Assembly (NCBI GenBank): GCA_963812675.1
Contig: CAWEWR010000025.1
Coordinates: forward strand, 1-64,000
Direction of reading: 5' to 3'
Source: AP-15 sp963812675
GTDB taxonomy: Bacteria > Pseudomonadota > Alphaproteobacteria > ATCC43930 > CGMCC-115725
Length of the DNA: 64,000 bases
In this document: positions 34,680 to 41,983 of the stretch, piece after piece
Layout: every line of letters starts with the position of its first letter
Numbering within the stretch: position 1 is the first letter of the stretch
Translations under genes and position numbers: made by a program
The notes under the pieces: model-generated
Told to the model about the DNA's origin: nothing
The model's database searches: none
What the model saw: only the letters and a program-made list of their open reading frames with translations

Positions 34680-35867
34680 TTAAACGACTTCGCGGGCGCG
34701 CAGCTCGGCGATCGCCGCGTCGTTATACCCGAGCCCGCGCAATATCTCCTTGGTATGCTGGCCGAGATCGGGGGTCGGCCGAAGCTTTGCGGGCTCCGGC
34801 GTGCGGGTCATGTTGATCGCCTGGCCCACCACCTTGATCGGCCCGAGTTTCGGATGGTCGACGGGACGGGCCATTTCGAGGTGCTGGACCTGGGGGTCGG
34901 CAAAGGTCTGATCGATCGTATAGATCGGCCCGCACGGGACGCCGACTTCGTTCATCAACTCGACCCAATAGGCGGCCGGACGCTTTTTGGTGATCTCGCC
35001 GATCCGCTCGTTGAGCGCCTTGCGGTTCTTCGAGCGCTGCGCCCCGGTTGCGTAATCGGGGTCGTCGAGCAGCGCCATTGCATCGGCCGCCTCGCAGAAG
35101 CGGCGGAACATGTGGTCGCCCGAGGCGGCGATGTTGATCTGCCCGTCCGAGGTCGGGAACACACCGGTCGGAATGCCGGTCGGGTGGTCGTTGCCGGCCT
35201 GCTTGGCGACTTCGCCGGCGATCAGCCAGCGGGACGCCTGGAAATCGAGCATGAAGATCTGCGCTTCGAGCAACGAGGTGTGAACCCACTGCCCGACGCC
35301 GCTCGTCTCGCGCTCGATCAGCGCCATCATCATCGCCTGGGCGAGCAAAAGCCCGGCGCACAGATCGTCGACCGGGATGCCGACCCGCACCGGGCCCTGA
35401 CCCGGCAGGCCGGTGATCGACATCAGCCCGCCCATGCCCTGGGCGATCTGGTCGACGCCGGGCCGCTTCGCATAAGGCCCGCTCTGGCCGAACCCGGAAA
35501 TGCTGCCGTAGATGATGCGTGGGTTGACCTTCTTCACCAACTCGTAATCGACGCCGAGCCGGTATTTTACCTCGGAGCGGAAATTCTCGACGATGACGTC
35601 GGCCTTTTCCGCCAATTTGAAGAAGATCGCCTTGCCTTCCTCGGTCTTGAGGTTAAGGGTCAGGCTGCGCTTGTTGCGGTGCAGGTTCTGGAAATCGAAG
35701 CCGTCGCGCCGCGAGCCGGTGACATCACCCCTCGCCTCGCCCGGCTGCTCGATCTTGATCACATTGGCGCCCCAATCGGCGAACTGGCGGACCGCGGTCG
35801 GCCCGGCGCGGGCATGACACAGATCGAGAACGGTAAAACGGGCGAGAGGCAGCGATCCGATGCTCAC
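34680..35867 (-). CDS. CaiB/BaiF family CoA-transferase
   Basis: 395-residue family III CoA-transferase, moving CoA between carboxylic acids. Typical segments are FTVLDLCHARAGPTAVRQFA, WGANVIKIEQPGEARGDVT, LNLKTEEGKAIFFKLAEKAD, IYGSISGFGQSGPYAKRPG, and VRVGIPVDDLCAGLLLAQAM with the active-site Asp. GTG 35867 follows AAGGAA at seven bases; an upstream extension lacks a ribosome site. It lies between the broken TPP gene and the enoyl-CoA hydratase, pointing to degradation of an organic acid via its CoA thioester (inference). Confidence 0.88.
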   Translation of the reverse strand: MSIGSLPLARFTVLDLCHARAGPTAVRQFADWGANVIKIEQPGEARGDVTGSRRDGFDFQNLHRNKRSLTLNLKTEEGKAIFFKLAEKADVIVENFRSEVKYRLGVDYELVKKVNPRIIYGSISGFGQSGPYAKRPGVDQIAQGMGGLMSITGLPGQGPVRVGIPVDDLCAGLLLAQAMMMALIERETSGVGQWVHTSLLEAQIFMLDFQASRWLIAGEVAKQAGNDHPTGIPTGVFPTSDGQINIAASGDHMFRRFCEAADAMALLDDPDYATGAQRSKNRKALNERIGEITKKRPAAYWVELMNEVGVPCGPIYTIDQTFADPQVQHLEMARPVDHPKLGPIKVVGQAINMTRTPEPAKLRPTPDLGQHTKEILRGLGYNDAAIAELRAREVV

Positions 35868-35929
35868 AACGAGGTTCCTTTGGTCTTGGTGGAGTGTTGG
35901 CGAACTTACACCCGCCGCGCGCGGCAAGG

Positions 35930-36491
35930 TCAAGTATCCGCGCCGATCGCGCGACGGAAGCGGTTCTTAAGGAAGACGCCGTCGCGGGGTGGCAGAACAC
36001 GCGACGGCTCGTCCGCGCGGATCGCGACGCGTGCGAAGAGGCTGGTCCCCGAATTGTGGAGTTGAGCAGCGAATTCGCGGAGCCCGAGTTCGTCGGTGAT
36101 GTCGAAAGCCTCCTTGAAGGCGCAGGCCCGGGCGACCTCGACCAGCGAGACACCCTCTGCGGTATGGCTCGCCTGCATGCCGGTTTCGCTGTAACGACCG
36201 TTGTCGAAGGACGGCAATCGCAAGGTTTGGCGGGCGCTGCACGCCGATTGTCGCGAGCGCGCCGAGCCCCATCAGCATCTCACCGTCGCCGGTGACGACG
36301 AAAACGCGGCGGTCGGGCTGCGCAATGGCCAGCCCCAAGCCGACCATCGCTGCCGCGCCCATTGCGCCCCACAGATAGAAGTTGTGCTCGTCGTCGGCGA
36401 CCGACGCGGCATCCCAGGTCGTCGAGCCGAGCGGATCGACCGGATCGAGACAAGGCTCGATCGGATCGAGCGGCGGCTCGATCTCGTAGTT
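35930..36491 (-). pseudogene. Thiamine-pyrophosphate-binding decarboxylase-like gene, truncated and frameshifted
   Basis: The upstream part reads FYLWGAMGAAAMVGLGLAIA then FVVTGDGEMLMGLGALATIG (TPP motif GDGE...). After PNLAIAVL the frame is lost by one base, and the adjacent frame continues DNGRYSETGMQASHTAEG to VLPPRDGVFLKNRFRRAIG. The family (sulfopyruvate decarboxylase beta-like, ~180 residues) normally has a conserved N-terminus, which here is replaced by a low-complexity (GATCGA) run directly after a stop codon and without a start. It is therefore a double-damaged gene. It sits between the citrate synthase-like and CaiB genes. Confidence 0.75.
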
Positions 36492-36516
36492 TCACCTATA
36501 GCATAACCCAACAAGC

Positions 36517-37689
36517 CTACTCGGGGAGCGGGCCGGTATAGCGCGCACGAGGGCGGATCAGGATGCCGCTCTCGTATTGCTCGATCGCATGGGCGATCCA
36601 GCCGACTGTGCGGCCGAGGATGAATATCGCGAGCGCCGCGTTCCGCGGCAGCGCCAGCGCGGTGGCGGCGGTGGCGAGGGCAAAATCGACATTCGGCTGA
36701 CGCCCGGCAAGGCGTGTTCCCGCCGCTGCTGCGCTTTCGATTAGGGCGCGGGCTTCCGGCAATGTCCGCGCGATGGCCGCCAGGATCGTTGCCGCGCGCG
36801 GGTCGCCGGCGGGATAGAGGAAATGACCAAAACCCGGCAGGTCTTCGCCGCGCGCGAGCCGGCCGGCCATTACCGTCATCGCATCACCGCCTCGAGCGAT
36901 TTCGGCAAACAGCGCCTCGGCGCGCGCCGAGGCACCGCCGTGACGCCGGCCGGAGAGGGCGCTGAGCGCCGCTGACACCACCGCGTAAGGAGTTGCTCCG
37001 GTCGAGGCGACGCAGCGCGCAACAAAAGTCGATGCGTTGAGTTCGTGATCAGCGATCAGCACAAGGCAGCGGCGGAGAATTTCGGCTCCTATCTCATCCA
37101 ATCTCCAGGCCGCGGCGAGCCGGCGGTGAACGGGTCCGGGCGAAGACGGCAGCAGGGCGACGCTCGCGGCGAGCACGCGAAGAATCCGCCGCCCCGTGCG
37201 GATAACGCCGGCTCGGGTCAGGTCGACCGCCGGCAGGTCCTCGTCGGCCACGGCTGCGAGGCTGATTTGACACCGCTCGATCAGACCAGACGCGGAGATG
37301 TTGCCAGGGAGAGCGTCGAGACGGTCGGCATCCAAATCGGCGCCTTCCTCGGCGCGCCAGAGCAGGGTGGCGACGTCCTCGAGCGTGGCCTCCTCGGAGA
37401 GGCGGATCGCATCTTTCCCCCGGTAGAACAGGCGGCCGTTCTCGATCAGGCAGATCGACGAGCCGATCACCGGCATCAATGCCTCGGGTTCGGTGCTGCG
37501 GGCCGGCCTCTCACTCTCGCGCGTGGCCAGCAGAGCCTCAACGTCCTCGGCTCGGTAACGCCGCTCTCGGCTGCCCGGAAGGCTGACCGACTGTAATCGG
37601 CGGCGGCTGACATAGGCATAGAGCGTATCAAGCTTGATCCCCAGCCGCTCGGCGGCTTGTCGGGCAGTGAGCAGATCGAAATTGGCCAT
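36517..37689 (-). CDS. Citrate synthase-family protein with N-terminal helix-turn-helix
   Basis: 390 residues. Residues ~5-55 form an excisionase/MerR-like winged helix: LTARQAAERLGIKLDTLYAY, VSRRRLQSVSLPGSRERRY and AEDVEALLATRE. The rest is a citrate synthase fold in which the catalytic set is retained: H215 (DHELNAS), H250 (GRRHGGA), H289 in GFGHFLYPAGDPRA, and D335 (NVDFALA). Such HTH-citrate synthases are found in proteobacteria without an established role. ATG 37689 has no ribosome-binding site; a TTG at 37716 is less likely. Divergent from the leader ORF/cupin operon across a palindromic spacer, so self-regulation is possible (inference). Confidence 0.85.
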   Translation of the reverse strand: MANFDLLTARQAAERLGIKLDTLYAYVSRRRLQSVSLPGSRERRYRAEDVEALLATRESERPARSTEPEALMPVIGSSICLIENGRLFYRGKDAIRLSEEATLEDVATLLWRAEEGADLDADRLDALPGNISASGLIERCQISLAAVADEDLPAVDLTRAGVIRTGRRILRVLAASVALLPSSPGPVHRRLAAAWRLDEIGAEILRRCLVLIADHELNASTFVARCVASTGATPYAVVSAALSALSGRRHGGASARAEALFAEIARGGDAMTVMAGRLARGEDLPGFGHFLYPAGDPRAATILAAIARTLPEARALIESAAAAGTRLAGRQPNVDFALATAATALALPRNAALAIFILGRTVGWIAHAIEQYESGILIRPRARYTGPLPE

Positions 37690-37715
37690 ATAGATAGATT
37701 GATTCTGATGAATCA

Positions 37716-37753
37716 AGGTTGACAGGCTTGAGGCGCGCCTGTCTATTCAACCT
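37716..37753. promoter_or_regulatory. Palindromic intergenic element between divergent genes
   Basis: A perfect 10-bp palindrome AGGCGCGCCT at 37731-37740 is flanked by AGGTTGA (37716-37722) and its inverted copy TCAACCT (37747-37753), with CAGGC / GCCTG inside. On the plus strand a TTGACA at 37719-37724 overlaps the left part, so a bound regulator would cover a promoter of the leader ORF/cupin operon. Confidence 0.45.
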
Positions 37754-37772
37754 CTCTATCCGGAGGAGGCCC

Positions 37773-37832
37773 ATGTCTGCAATGCTAAAACTCGACCCGA
37801 CTGGGCGCACAAACCCTCATTGGCTGATTTAG
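37773..37832 (+). CDS. Small leader ORF (19 codons) upstream of cupin gene
   Basis: ATG 37773 is preceded by GGAGGAGGCCC, the strongest ribosome-binding site of the neighbourhood, and encodes MSAMLKLDPTGRTNPHWLI before a TAG at 37830-37832. The stop overlaps the AGGAG ribosome site of the cupin gene, so translation of this peptide could couple to or modulate cupin synthesis. It could instead be the 5' remnant of a lost gene. No attenuator hairpin is evident. Confidence 0.4.
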   Translation: MSAMLKLDPTGRTNPHWLI

Positions 37833-37843
37833 GAGCAAGTCCT

Positions 37844-38329
37844 ATGACAAAACGGATCGACGCTGCTGCGCTGACTCCTGTCGTCGGTACCCTTTACCCG
37901 TCGCCATACGATGTGCCGTGCCGCCCGCGTGAGCGAACCAAGCTCGGCGACGCCGCCGGACTGACGCAATTCGGGGTGAACCTGCTTCGCCTGCCGCCGG
38001 GCGCCTGGTCGAGCCAGCGCCATTGGCATACCGGCGGCGACGAGTTCGTCTATGTCCTCTCCGGCGAGGTCGTGCTCGCTACCGACGGCGAGGAAGAGGT
38101 CCTGCGCGCCGGCAACTCGGCCGGGTTCCGGGCCGGAGACACCAACGGGCACTGCCTGCAAAACCGCTCGGGTCATGACGCCCGGGTACTCGAAATCGGC
38201 ACTCGTGTTCCCGGCAACTCGGCTTTTTATCCGGATATCGATATGGTTGCGCCGGCCGATGGCAAGCCTGCCATCTACACCCGCCGCGATGGCACACCCT
38301 ACCCGGACATCAGACGGCGTGGCCCCTGA
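37844..38329 (+). CDS. Cupin-domain protein
   Basis: 161 residues, single small beta-barrel cupin. Metal-binding motif 1 reads HWHTGGDEFVYVLSGEVVL (His, His, Glu pattern) and motif 2 is within GDTNGHCLQNRSGHDARVLE. The N-terminal extension has YPSPYDVPCRPRERTKLGDA, typical of the alphaproteobacterial cupins that act as small isomerases or sensors of unknown substrate. ATG 37844 follows AGGAG. It is the second gene after the leader ORF and is divergent from HTH-citrate synthase. Confidence 0.82.
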   Translation: MTKRIDAAALTPVVGTLYPSPYDVPCRPRERTKLGDAAGLTQFGVNLLRLPPGAWSSQRHWHTGGDEFVYVLSGEVVLATDGEEEVLRAGNSAGFRAGDTNGHCLQNRSGHDARVLEIGTRVPGNSAFYPDIDMVAPADGKPAIYTRRDGTPYPDIRRRGP

Positions 38330-38401
38330 TCGCATTGCAGAACAGCGAATTCTCGGCATCGTGATACACTGACTCGGGCGGCAACAGTATCGGAGTCGGA
38401 A

Positions 38402-39346
38402 GTGCCGAGCCTTCATCCGCAGGTCCGGGAAGTGTTGAGGGTGATGGCCGAGGCGAAGCTTCGGCCGGTCGAAGAAATGACACCGGCCGAGGCGCGCGAG
38501 CAGGTCGAAGCCACGGCGCGGGCACGCAAGGCCGAGCCGATGCCCGTCGCCCGGGTCGAAGAGCGCATGATACCGGGCCCCGCCGGCGAGATCCGCTTGC
38601 GGCTCTACTGGCCGCGAGCCGCGGCGCCAGTGGCGACGATCGTTTACTACCATGGCGGCGGCCATGTGATCGGCAGTCTCGACACCCACGATTTTGTTGC
38701 CCGCAATCTCTGCAGCGGGGTCGGGGCATTGGTCGCCTCGGTCGATTACCGGATGGGTCCCGAGCACAAATTTCCCGCGGCGGTGGACAATTCCTGGGCC
38801 GCCCTCCAATGGGTCGGCGCGAATGCCGCAAGCCTCGGCGCCGATCCGGCCCGAATGGGCGTGCACGGCGACAGCGCCGGCGCCAACCTCGCAGCGGTTG
38901 TGGCGCTGCTCGCCAGGGATGGCGGCGGCCCGAGATTGTCGCTGCAATCGCTCGTCTACCCGATCACCGATTATGGCCTTGTCGGCGACAGCTATGAGAA
39001 ATACGCCAACGGCTATGGCATCTTGACCAGGCGTGCGATGGAATGGTTTCGCGATCACTATCTGCGCAGCTCCGAGGACGCCCAGGATTGGCGGGCGTCG
39101 CCAATCAAGGCGGCCAGCCTCGCCGGAGCGGCACCCGCAATAATCGTAACTGCCGAGTGCGACGTGCTGCACGACGATGGTCAGCGCTATGCCGAGGCGC
39201 TGCAACGCGCCGGCGTGCCGGTCGAATACAAGGAGTTCCCCGGTATGATCCATGCCTTCTTTGGCATGGTGCCGGCGGTCGACGATGCGATGAACGCCCA
39301 GCGCCTCGTTTGGGCCGCGTTCAAACAGGCTCTCGCTCGCGCTTGA
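38402..39346 (+). CDS. Alpha/beta hydrolase (HSL-family esterase/lipase)
   Basis: 314 residues of the hormone-sensitive lipase family. The oxyanion motif is YYHGGGHVIGS (HGGG), the nucleophile is in GVHGDSAGANLAAVVAL (GDSAG), and the acid/His pair lies in TAECDVLHDDGQRYAEAL and FPGMIHAFFGM. The N-terminal cap helix EVLRVMAEAKLRPVEEMTPAEA is as expected. It hydrolyses short-chain esters. GTG 38402 has GGAG upstream. It lies 72 bases after the cupin gene, so co-transcription is possible. Confidence 0.9.
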   Translation: MPSLHPQVREVLRVMAEAKLRPVEEMTPAEAREQVEATARARKAEPMPVARVEERMIPGPAGEIRLRLYWPRAAAPVATIVYYHGGGHVIGSLDTHDFVARNLCSGVGALVASVDYRMGPEHKFPAAVDNSWAALQWVGANAASLGADPARMGVHGDSAGANLAAVVALLARDGGGPRLSLQSLVYPITDYGLVGDSYEKYANGYGILTRRAMEWFRDHYLRSSEDAQDWRASPIKAASLAGAAPAIIVTAECDVLHDDGQRYAEALQRAGVPVEYKEFPGMIHAFFGMVPAVDDAMNAQRLVWAAFKQALARA

Positions 39347-39990
39347 CCTATCCGGCGCTGCAGCGCGCGGGCGCTGTTGATATCACTGTAAGTCCCGAAA
39401 AAATACAGCCACGAGACCGGCCTCGGCCGCACAAACCCTCGCTTTTTGACAGGCACCAGCGGCAGATAACAGCCAGGAACAGCGAGCAAGAACAGCGAAT
39501 AACAGCCAGCAAGCGACGGCGCTGAGCTGCTGCCATCGACTTTGCTTTCTCCTGGCATTGCGCCGTCATCTCGGTACAACGCGATCCGAGCGCCAGCGCG
39601 GGCCGGCGAGGGCAGCAGATCGCATTACGATCCTCGTCCTTCCGGACTCGCCCTTCGAAAAAATTGCATTACCGATATCACGAAAAATATCCTCCCAAAT
39701 CCGGCTCCGCAGCCACAATGTTCACGTTCAAGCACTCGGTAACATGCGATCATGGCAACTTTCGGGTCCGCGTGTGCGCTCGTCGCTCGCCCTTCTACCT
39801 GAACGAAGCCTTTCAGTCTAAATTTCTGCTGTCGACCCTGAGCGCCACGCGGCCACCGCCGATCGAAGGGCAAATTTTGCCCCAATGCAGTCGTTCGTTC
39901 CCTTCGGCCGAGCCGGCAGCCCATGGCCCATTGTAACTCCGGAGGCCATGCGCGGAAGGGCACGACACGTGTCGCTCCCTATCCCTGCAC
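39347..39990. other. Gene-free stretch
   Basis: About 640 bases without a supportable coding frame. A short tract at 39464-39515 repeats AACAGC-type units (ATAACAGCCAG near 39467 and near 39497). The small reading frames here have no ribosome sites, no family features and overlap each other on both strands. It looks like decayed sequence next to the pseudogenes at 40 kb. Confidence 0.5.
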
Positions 39991-40365
39991 TTATGTTCCT
40001 GCTTCGGGAACCGGCAGCGGAAATATGGGAAAGTAAGGCCGCCGCTTCCGCCAAGCACCGGGCGTCATGCCCATGATACGCCGGAAGCAGCAATTGAAGG
40101 TCGAAAGGTCGTTGAAGCCCGCCTCGTAAGCGATCGCCACCGGATCGGTCGTCCGCCGCATTCGCACCACTGCACGCCTCAGGCGCTGTGTGAGGACGAA
40201 TTGATAGGGCGCCGCCAGAAATCACGTTGAAAGTCCGGAGAAAATGGTACGGGCTCATCGCGGCATCGCGAGCAAGCTGCCAAAGGGTCAGTGACTCTTC
40301 CGGCTCTGCCTCGATCCGACGAAGGACCTCATCCACCCCCTTGAGCAGATCAAGCGGCCCGAAGG
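39991..40365 (-). pseudogene. AraC-family regulator remnant
   Basis: Reading from about 40365 downwards, FGPLDLLKGVDEVLRRIEAE leads into an AraC helix-turn-helix with LTLWQLARDAAMSPYHFLRTF. The frame is then lost near 40220, and the adjacent frame gives YQFVLTQRLRRAVVRMRR, AIAYEAGFNDLSTFNCCFRR and IMGMTPGAWRKRR, the second HTH. The N-terminal effector domain is absent; at its expected position an IS701 transposase fragment begins on the other strand. So it is a truncated, frameshifted regulator. Confidence 0.75.
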
Positions 40366-40752
40366 ACTGGGTTGCCTCAGGGTATGGTGCTTGTGGATGC
40401 CAGTTACGGCAACGACACGAGGCTGCGGACTGAGATCACCGCCCTCGGCAAGAGCTACGTGGCCAGGATCGGTCCCAATAACTCGGTCTGGCCACCCGGT
40501 GCAGCCCCTCTGTGCTGCCGCAGACCCGATCGGGTCGAGAGCGATCCAGACGCGGCTGCAACGTGACCGGAGCACCAGCCCATCACCGTCAAACCGCTTG
40601 CCTTGAGCCTCCCAGAAGAGGCGTGGCAGTCGACCGCTTAGCGCGAAGGGAGCGCGGATTGGCTCGCATCGCGCTTTGCCCGCCAGCGCGTGCGGCCGGC
40701 GCATCGCGATACCGAGCAGAGCGAGCCGCGCACTCTTGAGTGGCAAAGCTGA
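40366..40752 (+). mobile_element. IS701-family transposase fragment
   Basis: Partial DDE transposase in one frame: GMVLVDASYGNDTRLRTEIT, ALGKSYVARIGPNNSVWPPG, then after an in-frame stop (~40564) EHQPITVKPLALSLPEEAWQ, a second stop (~40640), then ASRFARQRVRPAHRDTEQSE. These match the central and C-terminal parts of IS701-type transposases, with VDASYGND marking one catalytic aspartate. The N-terminal third and the rest of the C-terminus are missing. No terminal inverted repeats were found. Confidence 0.7.
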
Positions 40753-40824
40753 GTGTGCGAGCCAAACGACACCCGAAGACGCGCCGTTCGCAGTCTGGTT
40801 CGCATTCTGGAATGTCGGTTTTCT

Positions 40825-41388
40825 TTACACTCGGTTGCGCCGGAGCCGCATCAAACCCAACCAGAGGAGAGCCGGGGCGAGCAACGCCAAGCTAGCAGGC
40901 TCTGGGACCGGGTCGGCGCTCGCGGTAGGAATGACGCCAATCGGCAGCGAAGCCAGGTTTACGGGTTGATTGTTAGGTGAATCTGAGGCTGCCGGCGTAT
41001 TTGTGACGTTGTCGGTGCAATTGGGGGCGGTACCGACGCATCCCTGGCTGGGCGGCGCGGAATTTGGCGTTCCCCCGAGGGATGCAGCGGTGTCGGTGCC
41101 CGGGTTATTTGTCGTCCCCCCGAGGATCGCAATCTCCATTCCTTGGCTGTAAATGTCGCCGGTCGACATCATCATGCCCTGGCTGTAGATCTCGCTCGCC
41201 CAAGGACCGCTATCCGCCATCATCCCTTGGCTGAAAATATCGGCGGTCACAGATTGCATGCCCTGGCTTATGATCTCCGTGACATCGGCCTGCGGGTCTT
41301 CGATATCCGCTGACGCCGGGCCCGCGAGCATCGTAAAACACAGGGCTCCCGAAAATGCCGCAGAGTAAAGCGAGGCTCGAAGCTTCAT
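40825..41388 (-). CDS. PEP-CTERM sorting-domain protein with four SQGM repeats
   Basis: 187 residues. Signal peptide with MKLRASLYSAAFSGALCFTM and cleavage after GPASA. Residues 38-84 contain four copies of [DE]-I-[IFY]-S-Q-G-M (EIISQGM 38-44, DIFSQGM 50-56, EIYSQGM 66-72, DIYSQGM 78-84). A Ser/Asn/Pro-rich linker with C117 and C124 follows. The C-terminus is a canonical PEP-CTERM signal: VPEPASLALLAPALLWLGLM then RLRRNRV. Such proteins are cleaved by an exosortase at the outer surface, often with exopolysaccharide. The ATG at 41388 is chosen over upstream extensions without a ribosome site. Adjacent prsT supports the assignment. The SQGM repeat is not one I recognise. Confidence 0.8.
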   Translation of the reverse strand: MKLRASLYSAAFSGALCFTMLAGPASADIEDPQADVTEIISQGMQSVTADIFSQGMMADSGPWASEIYSQGMMMSTGDIYSQGMEIAILGGTTNNPGTDTAASLGGTPNSAPPSQGCVGTAPNCTDNVTNTPAASDSPNNQPVNLASLPIGVIPTASADPVPEPASLALLAPALLWLGLMRLRRNRV

Positions 41389-41618
41389 CGTACATCGATA
41401 CCCGAGTTTCCCGAAATAGACAAGCAAATGCCGGGCCATACGGCAGATTATCGGGAAAAAGAATGGTGAATGATGTCCGTCCATGTCAGTGAAGACGGAA
41501 GTGTAAGAATTTTCGACAGGCAAAATCGCCATTCCAAGATCGCAGAAGCAGGACATATTCGGCTCGGATCTACGTGTCCGACTTGAATGAAGCCGGTTCT
41601 CTCAAATCCTTATCGTCG

Positions 41619-41690
41619 CAGCCGCCAAAGCGGGGACCCAGGGGCAACCGCCGCACTGCTTGGGACCCCTGGGTCCCGCTTTGGCGGCTG
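41619..41690. repeat. Palindromic element, 25-26-bp arms
   Basis: Left arm 41619-41644 begins CAGCCGCCAAAGCGGGG and the right arm 41666-41690 is its inverted copy (ends CCCGCTTTGGCGGCTG) with a one-base bulge. It resembles the dispersed AAAGCGGGGACCC...GGGTCCCGCTTT repeat type of alphaproteobacteria. Confidence 0.75.
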
Positions 41691-41727
41691 TCAGCAAATC
41701 CGCCGGTGCCCCGCAGATCTCTCGTTT

Positions 41728-41825
41728 CGTCGTTCCCGCGAAAGCGGGAACCCAGGGGTTTCAGTCACTTGCCCCCTGTTCAAGCCAGGGGCAGGCTCTG
41801 GGCCCCCGCTTTCGCGGGGGCGACG
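41728..41825. repeat. Palindromic element, second unit
   Basis: Left arm 41728-41754 (CGTCGTTCCCGCGAAAGCGG...) pairs with right arm 41799-41825 (...CCGCTTTCGCGGGGGCGACG) with a few mismatches; the loop holds a smaller CCCCCTG/CAGGGG-type hairpin. Similar core AAAGCGGG as the neighbouring element, so probably one repeat family in two divergent copies. Confidence 0.7.
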
Positions 41826-41983
41826 ATTGGAGAGGGCTGCCGATTTAATTACAGCCGCTTTGCGGGAATGACGGTTGACGGTTGTAGCGTAAAGAAATCC
41901 GACGCCCCACGACTCGCGAGAACTGTTACCCAGAGGTCGACGAGGGATCGAGACCAATTCCGGCGCGACAGCTCATCCGCATT

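Larger units (their letters stand above)
41389..41983. other. Intergenic region with two large palindromic repeats
   Basis: About 595 bases between the PEP-CTERM gene and prsT. Two strong inverted repeats (41619-41690 and 41728-41825) dominate it. Both flanking genes are on the minus strand. No coding frame is supported: the readings across the repeats are simply translations of the palindromes. Confidence 0.6.

Noticed and set aside
37829..39253. 474-residue minus-strand reading
   Set aside because: Antisense to the cupin and esterase genes, which have intact motifs.
39464..39515. Short AACAGC repeats as a possible CRISPR or iteron array
   Set aside because: Units are too short and irregular, and no spacers or replication gene are present.
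39187..39579. Minus-strand ORF of 130 residues
   Set aside because: Half is antisense to the esterase; the rest lies in the gene-free stretch with no start signal.
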